DNA of 64,000 nt from Adiantum capillus-veneris (GCA_014529385.2 CM043961.1:18084478-18148477), one strand, 5' to 3'; numbered from the stretch's first letter, positions 41,938-54,907 are shown. Notes: generated by a model from the sequence alone, not told the origin. Program-made: numbers and translations.

Positions 41938-42518
41938 ATTTTCTGCTATTCTCAACAAATATATTTAGAACCACAATTATATAGGCAAAGCAAAGTTCAA
42001 AGGTTCCCTCACATGAGAGATGACCTTGTTGGGGGTAATGGACGAGAGAGTGGAGGTAAATGTAAGAAGGCAAGTGCACATGAGGTTTTCACAAGTCCAA
42101 AGGCTCTTCAATTAACGATGCTTGGCACAAGAGAGCTAACATATCATTCGAAAATCAACAAGCCTGGATTCCATGAAACCAAAAGTTTAGATAGGCGCGG
42201 ATGGAAATACATCGATGGATAATTCAAGTAGTGTCGCTCGCTCTTTAGAGGTTATGCCTAAAACAAATGCCTCCTCTAAAATTTCAGGTGGGTTCCACAA
42301 GGACCACTCCACAATGACATGAGAAATCATTCTCTTGATAGGTGTTTTTTAATACCAAAGAGAGGTGGAAAGGCTGATAGTTATACAACTGATCAATTTG
42401 GTTGCTAGTTATACAACTGACAATTGATACCATTGTTAAATGCAACATTGTTAGTGACAATTGATGGGCGCTATGGAGGATGGTGAAGCCTTGCAGAACT
42501 CATGGCATGCAGTAGATG

Positions 42519-42552
<34 letters not shown>

Positions 42553-44821
42553 ATATCCACTAGCAAAAAAAAAAAAAAACACGCTTGTTTCAATTGATTA
42601 AAGCCTCTTTACATATAAAGGGTGAACTTGCCATGCAAAGTCCATGCAAAGTGAAGTGCTTGCTATAGGCTGTGCCCACGGGCTTGACATACCTAACAAC
42701 AGTTGATACCAATGTTTAACAATGGCACTTGGCAAACATCATACCGTGTTGCTCAATCAATGAGTACTAGATTAAGGCAGACAACAACTCTATAGAGATT
42801 ACTTCAAGTTCTTTAAACCTTAGTTGCGACACAGACAATTTAAACTTGACCTTTCAAAATTGGTAGAAAAGCACTAGCAAAGAGCTCTCAATGGAATCAT
42901 CCATAGAGCCAGGAAAGTGCCAAAAATACCTTGAAAAGGCAATGACTACTCGACATTTACCAATAACATATGATATCCCTACTTGAGCTTGCATGCACAC
43001 TATTAGATGGCGATCATTGCTACAAAATGAAAATGCAGTGACGAAGACCTTTGTGTGCCCCATTTTTGGAACCGGAAGCATGCAAATCAAGGTGAGTCAA
43101 GGCTAACATTGTTTATATATAAGATCTATTTCTAGGCCGGCACTTTTGGGATGAGGGGGGGGATTGCTACCATGGGTTGATGCCGGTCATGGTGGCCATG
43201 CAACAACTTGATTCATGTGTACACACTCTCTTGAATGTGTGTGAATTGTGTGCATCCGTCCTTAATTTGATGTGTATGTTTGCAAGCTTTGTTAGATGAT
43301 GTGTAGTTTGTAGCATAAGAGTGTGTACATATGAAGATCTCTCCCACAACTTGTGTGTTATGGTAGATTAGATCCTGTTTGGTTGTAAGCACCATGCATG
43401 TTGAGATTGTCAAACAGATTGGTTGGTTGCCTTCATGCCCTAGTTGGATAGAGTTCACTCGATTGACACATTATATTTGGTTGTGCATGTCTGTAGTCTT
43501 TGCTATGCTATGATGGCCACACGAGATCTTTTAGATCATATTCACACTTTGTATACCGACTCTACTTAAGCTAATATACATCAATTTTGGAATCATATTT
43601 CACTAGGGGATTTAAAAAAAACAATAAAAGGTATTCCTAATGGTTTATGCGCTAGCTAACTAGTGCAAGTACATATTGCAAGGACACTTTAAAGATAAGA
43701 AAATGTTAAAGAAAAAAAAAAAAAAAACAACAACAACAACAACACAAATGTGCCTATGTGAAGTTGACCACCTCTTTATATAGACACATAAAAATCTATT
43801 GACTTTAGACCTTCGTGGGCATAGACGCACTTAGGATGTTTTGAAAGGATTTTTAATTTTTTTTTGAGATTGGGGAGACTTAATGGGACATTTCCATGAT
43901 AATTTTCAGACAATTATTGGATTCAATGTTCTAATTTTAGTAGTTGCGCAATCTTTTGTGTGCTATTTGCAAGTACTTTTGTGAGGTTAACAATTGTATA
44001 AGAACTTATTGAACATACCTCAGAAAAATATTTCATAGCATTATATTATGGGTACTTTTCATAAGTAATTTTTTATATATGCATTGTAGTCACCCTCTCA
44101 AAAACACACACACACAAAGTAAACCTACATGTCAAGAAATTTAGAGAATAATTAATTAACTTCAAATTTATTTGGAATAAATGCCTTCACATTTATGCAG
44201 CTTTGATTGATGCATACATGTCTCATATGCTCTGGTTCTACTTTATGAAACAATTACTAAGAGGGCTTCCCCATGGCCCAACCAAATTCGAGGACCCTCT
44301 ACAGTGAGACACTACTTGTATATGAAACTACATCAAGAGCATGGAGGAAGTGGATGCATATGAAACCACATTAGGAGCATGGAGGAGACTACTTGGCTAT
44401 CTCTCATCTCAGTAATATACTCACACTAGTGAGACGTTTCGCCTGACTCATTGACGTCCTTGTAGAAAGAAAGTTTTTTTTTCAAGTGGCATTAGAAAAT
44501 CTTTTAAATGGGGCGATATTGATAGTGGTCACGTGAGTTATCATTTACTTTTTGAAATCGCTATGGAGTATGCATGGTCATAAGTGAATCGTACATTTGT
44601 CTTATATGCAGTTATGCAAGGCCTTTTGTATTGATGCTGATTTTGGCATAGGTGTATCCGTAACATCTTACTGATAACTATGCTTTGTGTGACAAGATCC
44701 ATAGTCAAGTGGCAAGACGGACGATTGCAAATTCTCAATTCCCCAATATGAATCTGACTGTTGCTGAAAAAAGCAATGGAAAAACAACATTGTGGACAAT
44801 TAAATTCTACTCTTGTCTAGA
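41938..44821. other. Non-coding interval
   Basis: AT-rich sequence with (GA)n near 42,520-42,549, A runs, (CAA)n near 43,728-43,743 and a short CACACA run near 44,105. Small open frames show no recognisable domain. I see no gene or mobile element. Confidence 0.5.
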
Positions 44822-44931
44822 TAGGGTTCTTGGGATGGTTTGGTGCCAAGACCACAAGTGCGGGGGGTGAGCATCCTAGGGTTCTTGGGATGGTTTGGTG
44901 CCAAGACCACAAGTGCGGGGGGTGAGCATCC
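44822..44931. repeat. 55-bp perfect tandem duplication
   Basis: TAGGGTTCTTGGGATGG...GAGCATCC occurs at 44,822-44,876 and 44,877-44,931. It may lie in or just before the LTR of the Tat/Athila-type element. Confidence 0.9.
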
Positions 44932-45434
44932 CTGGTCACTCTATGGAATGGGATCCCTTAAAAGGAATATACGGTCCAAATGAGGTGACGCCTTGTGGCC
45001 TTGGTCTCCACCATCACATCACGAGGGGGATCTAGTAGTGAGCCAAGGACAAAATTGATAACCCTAGTTTACTCCTAGTGGACCGTCCTTAGCGCCAACA
45101 TTGGGGCCCCTAGTTCACTCCCAATTCATCGCGCTTGCATCACTTGGTATTGACAGTGGGACCTCATGGTTCCCATGCTTTACATGGGCATGGCAGATAT
45201 ACACTACCTTAGTTTAGTGCTTAGTTCACCCTAGTTTGCCAGTGCAATTGGACGATAAAGATCAAAGCTGCTCTGCAATTAACCACCGGCGTCCACTTCT
45301 GGTAGTCATGGGCCGAGCTTGTCGCTCCAATAGGAAAAGGGTAAGAGTGATCCCCGACGAGAGGCGCACTCTAACTGGAACATTCAAGGGTTAGTTGGCT
45401 AAGCATGGGCGCCAAAGTGTGAATGGGCGAGCTC

Positions 45435-45442
45435 ATATAAAA
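45435..45442 (+). promoter_or_regulatory. Putative TATA box of the Tat/Athila-type LTR
   Basis: ATATAAAA within GAGCTCATATAAAAGTCAC, about 400 bp before the LTR end at 45,835. The match to the plant consensus is good; use is inferred. Confidence 0.45.
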
Positions 45443-45532
45443 GTCACATAAACCTAAAAATCATTTATTCTCTCATTTATGCAATTGAAGAGTGCTCTTG
45501 CTCCATCTCCATCTTCTTCTTCATCTCCTTGC

Positions 45533-45533
<1 letters not shown>

Positions 45534-45594
<61 letters not shown>
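45534..45594. repeat. (GT)n(GA)n microsatellite
   Basis: (GT)21 followed by (GA)10 inside the presumed LTR. Confidence 0.95.
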
Positions 45595-45595
<1 letters not shown>

Positions 45596-45839
45596 TATGA
45601 TCGAGCATTGTGATGGCACGGTGGCGGCGAGGTGGTTGAGCGTGGCACGGCGGTAGCTCCCTCTTCTTCTTCGTGGCGAGGAATCCTCCACGAATGTGAG
45701 CGTAGGGCAGTGAGTGACACACCCTTGCTCTCTTGAGCTTGCTAGATTAATCTGGTTGTGTGGTTGCAGCCATTTGTGGCTCACACACAGTGTACGGCAA
45801 GTCCCTTGCTTTGACACGTGCGACAGATGCGCACATTTT

Positions 45840-45857
45840 TGGCGCCGCTGCTGGGGA
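45840..45857 (+). promoter_or_regulatory. Tat/Athila-type primer binding site
   Basis: TGGCGCCGCTGCTGGGGA closely matches the primer site of plant Tat/Athila gypsy elements (TGGCGCCGTTGCCGGGGA). The LTR would end in CA at 45,834-45,835. The LTR start was not found. Confidence 0.75.
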
Positions 45858-46228
45858 GATGCCCTGCACTAAGCTCGAATAACACTCTATGCTGCTTTGT
45901 GATGCAATATGAGATGTAGGAAAGGTAGAGAAAGAAGGTGTGTGGCTATTGAGAAGGATTTGTGAACTTTGTTTTTGCTGCAGTGTACTGTTTTATGTTA
46001 ATAAGATGGTAGATTTTTTTGTTGCAATGTACTGTTTTCTATTGATAAGGTGTTAGGTTTAAGGTATTAGATCTATAATGTTAGATCTGCAAGGTGCAGT
46101 AAGTAGATATGTTAGTTAATTAGTTGTTGTAGTACTGTGTTAAACAATGTGTAACAGTAGCTCTGTTAGTCGCAAGTAGGTAGATTAGGTGTGTGTGCGT
46201 GCGCGGCACAATCGCGACGATCTTATCC

Positions 46229-46250
46229 ATATATATATATATATATATAT

Positions 46251-46281
<31 letters not shown>

Positions 46282-46282
46282 T
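46229..46282. repeat. (AT)n(TTTA)n microsatellite
   Basis: About 11 AT units followed by about 8 TTTA units in the element's leader. Confidence 0.95.
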
Positions 46283-46616
46283 AAGGAAGGACCGGGATCA
46301 GGAACATTCTCCAAGCCCAAGTCCATGCCCAGGCTCAGAGGCCTCAGTCACCCTTTGGACTTACTTATTTTAGCCTCATGCCTAAGTAAAAATCGGCCCT
46401 TTTGAGGACCATCGGAGCTTCGAATAACCGAACGCTGTGCTGTAAAGCACACCACGATCCCTAAGCGATATGCTCGTTTTGAGCTATCACACGCTGTAAT
46501 CCAAAAACCAATCGTAAAAAGACATTAAAAAACATCAAAAAACATCAAAAAACGAGTGAAAACGGGATACAAAACGCCCAAAAAATCAAGCGGTTAATCT
46601 CCGAGGGTATTCGCCG

Positions 46617-47286
46617 ATGCTTGTAGGGTGCCAAAGGCACATGCATCTGCGCTCTGGTCGTGTGCTAGAGGCCAAGAAACTAGCGAGCACTTCGACTTAT
46701 GCGGGTTCTCAATACCCACCTACCTTAGGTTACGGGCCCTCGGCGGGGACCCAAGGTAGTGCAACTCAAGACCCAAACATAGCGGCTAGTGACTCTTCAT
46801 CTGACTACGATACTATGGAAGGGAATCCTACACAAAACCCCGAACAAGTAAACAAAAACGTACATGTCTGGGGCCCCACAACCTGGATCTAGCGTGTTTA
46901 GTCGCTTTATAGAAACCTTTAGTAGAGCTACTCGCTCTGAACCTGCGGCTAGTGAAGTTAACGAAGGTGAGGGAGAGGTAGATTTGCCTTTGGTATCTCA
47001 GGGGGAGCCTATACTCCCCAAGAGTGTCCACGTCGATATCATGCCCCCTACTTTCATGGAAGACCCTGCAAAGCAATCATCCCCCGAAGTTCTACTACCC
47101 GATGGTAGGAGTCTTGCGGAGGTGCAAGAAGTTGAGCGCTATATGGAAGCGGCTAGGGAGAGGGAAATGGAGAGTTTCCTAGAACAATGCCGAGCCATGA
47201 AGGGAAAGACCCCTGGGACAACAGGAATAGCAATCCGGCAATCGAGTGCTCTTGAGTTAGTAGGCAATGTGGGTCAAACAGTGTAG
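46617..47286 (+). pseudogene. Tat/Athila-type gag N-terminal region
   Basis: The first frame (46,617-46,892) has HMHLRSGRVLEAKK, resembling the L-R-S-G-R start of Athila/Tat gag proteins, then a Ser/Thr/Asp-rich stretch. After a frameshift near 46,870 a second frame runs to 47,286 with FSRFIETFSRATRSEPAASE and VQEVERYMEAAREREMESFL. No zinc knuckle, protease or RT follows, so only the 5' end is recognisable. Position 760 bp after the primer site supports the call. Confidence 0.5.
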
Positions 47287-48778
47287 GCAACAACAATGCT
47301 TCCACCTCAAGGGAAACCTCTAGTAGGCCAGGCCTAGAAGGGTTATTTCTCAACCAAAATTGGGAATATGACCTACAAACTAAAACCTTGACTGACCTGT
47401 ACATGGGTGACACATACCATATAGGTTGGTTAGATGTTGTACAATCTACTTCTAGCGCCACAATTCTAGAGGAGCGGCCAACAAATGGACTGCAATGTCA
47501 TCCATAGCATCATCCAATCGGAGAGGCAAAACCAAGGGATTAACATTCCTTCAGTTTTGGGGTAATACCCGACGGATGATTGCTAAATCACCCCCTAGTT
47601 ATGGAGGATCACAGTTTGATCTATTCTCATTATACTTTCAAGGAAAGAAGTCCGCAATATACCACACGGTAGTGGATGAATTCAACTTCTCAAGTTTATT
47701 CCAATCATTTTGTACATGGTTGACTATGTTGGTTACTGTTACCTGCTAGTTGAGCAGTTTCTACAAAGGGTCTTACCAAGGGATTTGACTATGTAGATTC
47801 CAATCAACAGGTTTGGATTGCAACGGCAACACCCAGGGTTTCCAGTACAATGTTGCTTGTTTTCTCAACAGGTGGACGACGTGCTCCTCTATATCTAAAT
47901 ATGGGTAAGTGAACATTCAATTAAATCTCCAGGTATGCATCTATTGATTTGGTGTTATTCCAGGTTTTAGTATGCATTGCTTGGTTTTTTCAAGTCGTTT
48001 AAATACGCTTGAATATTTCAGAGCCATGCCAAGGGCATGTTGAAACAAAGTATTTTGGGCCGTAGTGTCCACTATACATTATGTTGTTATGAACCCACTT
48101 GTCGGGTTCGATTTGGCACATGTTGTCACATGGGATACAACATGCTCTAGGAACTCAAGGAGTTTAGTTTAGCCAATGTGGAGCAATGATAATGAGGGTC
48201 CCTCTCACTCGCGTCGCAGAGTGTTTGTAGTTACCTCCACACACAAGTACATCTCATCCTTATTCGAGATATATTCCACATGTGGAGAATATGAGTCCCT
48301 GGGACTGATACTGGCACATAATTCCTAATGATGTGTTGCAACAAAGTCCCTACGTGCTGGTCGCATCCGTTCATTAGACCATTTGGAGCACACAATATCA
48401 GGAACAATTTTAGTGGCCAGAAATTGTCGGGTACTCGGTACAGACTTGTTGCGATGACAAGTGCTGTGAAACCACCTTAACAGAGGGTCATTTCTACATA
48501 TAGCCAAGTATGCTACGTTACCAAGAATGTCTCATGGTTGGTACCTAGGTGTGATTGAGCTTTCACACTCGTTATGGTTCAATTCTTGTTGAAAGGCTTT
48601 CACATACGTACCGTGGAAAGTCTCGTCATGGAATTGCGGTTTGGATAAATTTGTGTTAAATGCATGCACACTAGGTGTTATGGGCCCTAGTGTTTAACAC
48701 TGGTTTATTTGGAGCGGCGTGCCAATTCATGGACTTTATTCTCTCTGCACCTTTTCGCACTGGAAGTGCAATTTCTAC
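47287..48778. other. Unassigned interval
   Basis: Probably the decayed interior of the Tat/Athila-type element at first (broken frames around GNTRRMIAKSPPSYGG and SIYSHYTF-like codons), then sequence with no recognisable content. It ends abruptly where G1 gag starts at 48,779. Confidence 0.4.
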
Positions 48779-49611
48779 TGTTGGATAAAGGCCAAGACTT
48801 TGCCCGTAGCACCAAAGGTGCCATCATAGGTAAGGAAAGAGATGCTCTTCCCTCCCTCTTTGAACTTCTTCAGCTTGGATGACCTCTTCCATGAGGCATA
48901 GGATTTCCTATGGCCTCTTCTTTTTGATGGTTCAAAGGTTGCACCATCACTTTCTTCAGAAGGTGAAGAATTTGAAGAAGGTGAAGAAGAGGGTGACCTC
49001 TTTCTCGCCTTTGTCTTGTCTTGATCTTTGTCGTCTTTACCATCACTTTCATAAGAGGAAGAGGATGAAGAAGATGGAGAAGAGGGTGTCCTCTTTTTCA
49101 CCTTTTTCTTCTCGTGCTTTTTATCATCCCTCTTTGAATTATGGCGTGGAGAAGAGTGTGATGGTCTTCTCCGCTTTGGTGGTGATGAAGAGCGTTTAGC
49201 CTGCCGTCTTCGTGGAGCCATCTCCGCCGAGGTGGTGGGAGACTCACTTGTTCCTCGTTCCTTCGGTGGAGGCTCTTGAGTTCTCCTTTGGAAAGGATAT
49301 GCATCATCAAGAAGTAAATTCTTGAGCCCTTCGTACGGATTCTCTTCTTCTTCCCGAATCTGAGAGAGACCTCTTTTGGGAGTCTCACAAGGAGGCTTCC
49401 TAGGTGTTCTCTCGTCATGGTGATGAGATTGGAGAATCCCGTGAGCACGAAGCTGCCGTTGCAGTTCGCTTTGGAGATATGGATTGCCCATGGCTTGTTG
49501 AAGCCTAGAAACAAGATAGTTAACAAGCATCGGAGCATCATTAGTAGCTTGATCATTAGCAAAATCAAAGTTATCAACATTAATTTCACTCTCTTTACTA
49601 TTGTCAGCCAT
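48775..49611 (-). pseudogene. G1 gag, truncated second copy
   Basis: The minus-strand ATG at 49,611 starts MADNSKESEINVDNFDFAND. The 278-residue frame is nearly identical to the first part of the full gag at 54,908-56,659, including the Ser/Lys/Arg-rich tract and FKEGGKSISFLTYDGTFGAT. It is cut at FIQQ (48,779), where G1 homology ends in foreign sequence. The LTR at 50,022 and primer site precede it, so it is a second internal region in the same orientation, missing the rest of gag and all of pol. Confidence 0.9.
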
Positions 49612-50004
49612 TCTAACAACTTTTAGGTGTAAAATTTTTAGGTGTACTTTGGTACTTCAAGCCCTAGTTGCTACTCCTCTTTACCCCTTTAGAAAAAGCA
49701 CTCAAGCTATTGTACCCACAACTCAAATACCATTAATTGCAAGGAATAGAAGAGAGGGTCTTTCAACACCAAAACAGCACCGGCTCCTGTCAAGCTTCTA
49801 ATAGCTCAATAGTGGTTAAACAAGCCCCGTAGGACTCCACTATTAAGACCATAGCTCTCGACGGTGATGCCCCGTTAACTGCACAAAGGCAGGCGCACTG
49901 CAAGGCTGAAAAATCCCTAGTCTACTTACTCACAGGAAATTAATAATACCAACCATTTATAGCTAGCTTGAGGACCTCCCTTCTTGAGCAAGAAAAGAGA
50001 AACC

Positions 50005-50021
50005 TTGTTCTCTGATACCAA
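50005..50021 (-). promoter_or_regulatory. G1 primer binding site, left copy
   Basis: On the minus strand TTGGTATCAGAGAACAA follows the LTR end. It is the initiator tRNA-Met type with one change relative to the right copy. Confidence 0.8.
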
Positions 50022-51629
50022 TGTAACATTTAATGGTCTAAAAACTTATGTCTAGCGGAAATTAGCATGAACATAGTGGGCATTTCATTAGAATAGATTC
50101 CTAATGAGAATTACAAGAGTGCTTGGGTGGAGAGAGCAACAAAAAAGCATAACACCTAGTTAGATAGCATCAACAATACTTTCAAAAGAGAGAGAAATTA
50201 AGCTATTGACAAGAGTTGAGGACCGGATTTGCATGGAGCCGGTCCCCCCTCCAAAAGGCTTTGTATTATGGTTTCTCCCATCAAGAGAGACATTGTACAA
50301 TACAATTCTTTGTGTTCTTTCAAGACTAGCTAGTGCAATGAAGATGAAAGCTTCATGCACTAAGCAAAACACTTAGCAAACACAAATTTAATTATCCCCG
50401 TTCTCAAACCCAAGACCTCACACACCTTTGAAGATGGTGCGAGCTAGCAGGGTATGAGAGTAGATTGAGAGGAAGAAGGAGTATCTTACGAGAAAGATGT
50501 ACATCTCCTCACATAATCACTCATATTAGCATAGCTTAGCTTAGTAATTAGCATGGTAGAGGAGATGAGCATGCATTGAAGCTTGGCTCTTGGTTGGATT
50601 TGCATCCACATGCCAAGAGTGTGTCGATGTAGACTTCTATCTCACAAGCTTGGAGTAGGTGATGAGCTCTCCATTAAAGCTTGGGAAGAGATACTCTTCT
50701 CTTTCTTCACACCTGAGATTGTGTGAGTGTGTGTGTGATAATGCCTTGCAAAAATCAGCCCCCTCTCTCTCTTGGGCGAGCCCTCTTGCTATTTGCTCTT
50801 GCTTTTCCCCCAGTGGACCTCCCCAAGTCAAGCCAATGGCTATTAAGCAGCATAAGTGATAGCCTTCTGAAATGTGTCCCCCTTTCCCCTTTTGTGAGAG
50901 CTTAATCAATTAAACTTAATTGATTTAAATGAATTAAATCCCCATTGGACCTTTCCCCATTCTGACCAATAGGAATTAAGTAGCCCATTGGGCTGCTCAA
51001 TTGCTATTGGACCCCTTCACGGGCTCTGTCCAATAATCATCCAAGAGACTTGATTTTCATTGGTTCTTTTTGTTAAGTGTTTTAAAATTAATTATGCTAA
51101 ATTTACTCTAGCCTAATTCTCATTGGTCCACTTCAAGGGTCATCCAATAGGAATTGAGCACACTTTGGGAGGGGAGCAACTAGCTTAGGCATCTGACATG
51201 TGTCCTTCATTCCCTTTGTGTAAAGGGGCCTTGTGTGTGTGTGTGTGTGTGGCTTTCTCTCTCATCCCCTACTTGCTAGGCTCGCCCCCTCCTATGTAGG
51301 GGATATGCAAGACTTTTTTGGTCACACACAAAGCATCCAATTCCTTAAGGTTGACCTTTGGACATAACCTTTGAATTTTGGAACCTGAGCATTTTGGAAG
51401 TCTTAATGGGCTGATCCTTACGGTCTTTTTAGCCTATTGTTTCACATGGCTCTTTTGCAGATGGCCCCCCCTTTGGATCCCTATTTTCCCTCCTTTGGAT
51501 CCCTATTGTGGCCGGTTTGCTAGCTTAACCAATATTCTAGCTTTTTCTCTCCTGGCACTTCCCCATATTAAATGATCAGTTTAACATGAGAAAATCATTT
51601 AGGAGAATTAGATATTGATTATTATGACA
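50022..51629 (-). mobile_element. LTR of G1, left copy (P)
   Basis: About 1608 bp on the minus strand, starting TGTCATAATAATCAATATC and ending AATGTTACA. It is collinear with the LTR at 57,045-58,681 and shows scattered substitutions and a shorter (GT)n. It serves as 3' LTR for the pol at 52.0-54.9 kb and as 5' LTR for the truncated gag at 48.8-49.6 kb. A cluster of about nine CCAAT/ATTGG boxes lies at 50,940-51,160. Confidence 0.9.
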
Positions 51630-51692
51630 TTACCTCTCTCTTGAAATAGATATTGGTTATTATGACATTCCCTCTCTCTTGAAATCATAGTC
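51630..51692 (-). promoter_or_regulatory. Polypurine tract and duplicated LTR start
   Basis: On the minus strand TTTCAAGAGAGAGGGAA is followed by TGTCATAATAACCAATATC, then a second TTTCAAGAGAGAGG and the true LTR start at 51,629. The 38-bp unit 51,630-51,667 duplicates tract plus LTR tip. Confidence 0.75.
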
Positions 51693-52031
51693 GTCCTCGA
51701 CTATGGTGTAGAGAAGATAAAGCATATTCATGAGTCCTTCTCTTAGCGGGTAGAGGATCCCTATGTTACCCTACGATATCATTCCACAATGGATGACTAG
51801 TCCATTTGGCGCTTGAGAGCCTGAGGCTGCCGCAAGCATGTCTGCACATTAGTCCTATCAATCTTCCATAGTAGAGTGACAAGCTCTACTTGGTGTTTGG
51901 GAGACGTCGTCTCCGCAAACTTGAACTAAGCATGCATACTACTTCATTTTTGTGCACAATAAAGAAAAAGAGAGTCTTATAAGACAAAAACTTTGTTCAT
52001 TTTTAACATTTTGTACATTTGGTTACTCTTG

Positions 52032-54886
52032 GGAAGCATTGTAAGCATTGACAAGGTTTAGGTTATCCTTTAATTTTATGCCTTGCATCCATCTAGCATC
52101 TTCAAAAGGATAATTCTTAAACTAAATAAGATATCATCGGATAGTCTTACCGCCTCTTAGTACCTTGTCTTCATGTCGGAGAATGGACTCGGGCTGCAGC
52201 ACCTTCTCTTGGTCCTCGATCTCCGGTGGGTCTTCAATAGTTGGTTCTTGAGGTGGCTCTCCTTTGTAAGGCTTTAATAGGCTCACATGGAAAGCATTGT
52301 GTATGAGCCAATGATTGGGCAACTTGAGTTGATAGGCCATCTCATTGATTGGCCTAAGAATCTGGAAGGGACCATAGTACCTTTTTGCTAGTTTAGCATA
52401 GTACTTTTGGTGGCCCGTAGGATTCTTGCCCGTTGTGTGCCTTAATCGAGCCTTGGGAAACTTTAACAAGACCCAATCATTTTCTTTAAAGGCTTGGGCT
52501 CTTCTGTGCTTGTCAGCAGCAGCCTTTTGCCTTTGCTGTGAGATAGAGATAGCATCCTTAATCTTTTGAAAAGATTCTTGTAGGTCTCGGCTATACTCAT
52601 CTGCAGTGAAGATCTTCCCATGTACTTTAAGTAGCAAGGGACTTTTTGATCTTCCCTCAATTACCTCGAAAGGTGCTTTTCCTGTGGAAGTATGTACAGT
52701 GTTATTGTAAGCATACTGCACTATCACTCTATCAAATTTATTCTTTTGGCATACCACACATTTAGAAACATACTCTTGTATGCTCACTTTCATGGTAGGC
52801 CAATAGAAGTATGTTTCAATTCCCTTTAAGGTAGACTGAATCCCTCTATGCCCCGCATAAGGTGGAGCATGAGATTCATACATTACTTTCTCACGTAGTG
52901 AGTTAGTAACACATAGTCTATTGCCATAGAGAAGATAACCATCTTGTAAAGTAAATGGTTCTTCTTTCTTGCCTAATGCAAGGGCTGAAATCACATCTCT
53001 AAAGTCGGGATCAATAGCGTACTCATCTATCATTGAAGATAGATCATTGTGAGTTGCTATGGAAACCGCATTCACTCTCGGCCGTCTTGAGAGTGCATCA
53101 GCTACTTGATTATGCTTGCCAGCAATGTGAGCAATATGAAAATGAAATTGCGAAAGGAAATTTTCCCACCTCATTTGTTTGTCGGAGAGCTTGGTCTGCG
53201 TCATGAAGTACTTAAGACTTTGGTGATCCGTTCGCAAAATGAAAGGAGTCCCCAATAAATAGTGCTTCCATGAGTCTAAGGCATGTAGAACTGCGAGGAG
53301 ATCCTTTTCATATATGCCTAGAGCTTGCTCAACAGGGTCGAGCCTTCGACTCTCATAGCCTATGGCGTGCCCTTCTTGGAGCAAAACAGCTCCAAGGCAA
53401 TCACCACAAGCATCACATTGTACTTCAAATGGTTTTGAGAGATCCGGTAGTGTAAGCACAGGTTGAGAGATAAGCTTTTCTTTAAGCTTATGGCGTGCCC
53501 TTCTTGGAGCAAAACAGCTCCAAGGCAATCACCACAAGCATCACATTGTACCTCAAATGGTTTTCAGAGATCCGGTAGTGTAAGCACAGGTTGAGAGATA
53601 AGCTTTTCTTTAAGCTTTTCGAAAGCATTGTTCTCCTTAGCAGACCATGTATACCTAACGCTTTTCTTTGTTAGGTCATGTAATGGTCCCGCAATTTGTG
53701 AGAACTTTTCTATGAAGCGTCTATAGTATGCACACATACCTATAAAGCTTCTTAGTTCATGAAGATTCTTTGGTTTAGGCCATCCTTTTATTACCTCTAA
53801 CTTTGATGGATCCATTTGGATGCCATCTTGAGAGATAATGTGACCTAAATACTGAATCTCTTGCAAGAAAAATTCACTTTTCTTTCGATTAACATAAAGT
53901 TTATTCTCTCTTAAAACTTGAAATATTACCTGGAGGTGTTGCTTGTGTTCGTCTAATGAATTAGAGTAGATGATAATATCATCAAAGAACACTCCAGTGA
54001 AGGTTCGATGAGGCCTAAACAGCTTCTCCATCAAGCGGTTGAATGTGGCTGGTGCATTGGTCAAGCCAAAAGGCATGACAATGTATTCGTAAAGACCAAA
54101 TGTGGTGCAAAATGCGGTCTTTACAATGTCTTGATCAACTATCCTTATTTGATGATAGCCACTTTTTAGGTCAATCCTACTAAAGTGGGTCGATCCTTGT
54201 AGCTTATCAAATAGGTCTTCTACCCGTGGAACGGGAAACCTATTCTTGATAGTGATCCTATTTAGTGCTCTATAGTCGACACACATACGATATGTGCCAT
54301 CTTTCTTTTGCACTAATAGCACAGGTGAGCAAAATGGAGATGAGCTAGGCCTAACCATGCCCTTCTCTACTAACTCATGCACTTGCCGCATAATCTCCTC
54401 TTGTTGAGCTTGAGAAACTCTATAAGGAGGTTTGTTAGGCGGTGAACTTCCTGGAAGAAGTTCAATTGCATGGTCATCATTACCTCGTTTAGGAGGTAGC
54501 TCACAAGAGACATCGTCAATAAAAACATCTTGAAACCCCTTGAGAAAATTGGATAACTCTAATTCCTTTTGGTTGCTTTTATCTTCTTTTGCTAAAGCAT
54601 TAGGTTCATTTTGAGAATCTTTAACAAAAATCATGTACACGAAAATAGAGCTCTTTATTGACTTGTTGAAAGCTGGTGTATGTACAATGGGGATAGTGTT
54701 ACCCATTTCCTTAGCATCTATATACATGTCTTTTTCCCTGAACTTAAAGGAGATTCTCCTTTCAGGAAATTTAACATTGGCAGCCAGGCGTTCAAACCAT
54801 GGTGCCCCTAGGATTACATCCTCATGCTTGAGAGGAGAGATAAAGAAGTCCTCTTTGTCCACATAGCTTTGAACATGAAGCCTCAA
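52032..54886 (-). pseudogene. G1 chromovirus pol (PR end, RT, RNase H, integrase, chromodomain)
   Basis: After an in-frame TAA at the gag junction (54,908) the frame continues with the end of the protease and a full RT: PPYRVSQAQQEE, VQKKDGTYRMCVDYRALN, SRIDLKSGYHQIR, MPFGLTNAPATF, VFFDDIIIYS (F-x-DD) and FIGMCAYYRRFIEKFS. A 128-bp tandem duplication with a new TGA breaks the frame at 53,564. RNase H follows (CDACGDCLGAVLLQEGH, DLLAVLHALDSWKHYLL, FILRTDHQSLKYFM). The integrase zinc finger is present (GHRGIQSTLKGIETYFYWPT, C-V-V-C). The catalytic core is deleted: CQKNKFD runs directly into RVIVQYAYNNTVHTSTGKAP. The GPY/F part has AKRYYGPFQILRPI. A chromodomain (EDKVLRGGKTIR, then FKNYPFEDARWMQ) is interrupted by two stops. 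Ty3/gypsy chromovirus is well supported; this copy is defective. Confidence 0.93.
53359..53617. repeat. 128-bp tandem duplication in G1 pol
   Basis: Two near-identical units start about 128 bp apart (AAGCTTTTCTTTAAGCTT at 53,472 and 53,600). Because 128 is not a multiple of three it shifts the reading frame, and the upstream unit also carries TCA to TGA. Confidence 0.9.
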
Positions 54887-54907
54887 TTTCCCGATTAAGG
54901 GAGTGAC

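Noticed and set aside
42013-42222. Plus-strand 69-codon frame
   Set aside because: No domain, no neighbours, no splice context; length expected by chance.
48879-49199. Plus-strand frames opposite G1 gag (also 55,927-56,247)
   Set aside because: They appear in both gag copies only because the DNA is duplicated; they are antisense shadows of the Ser/Lys-rich gag tract.
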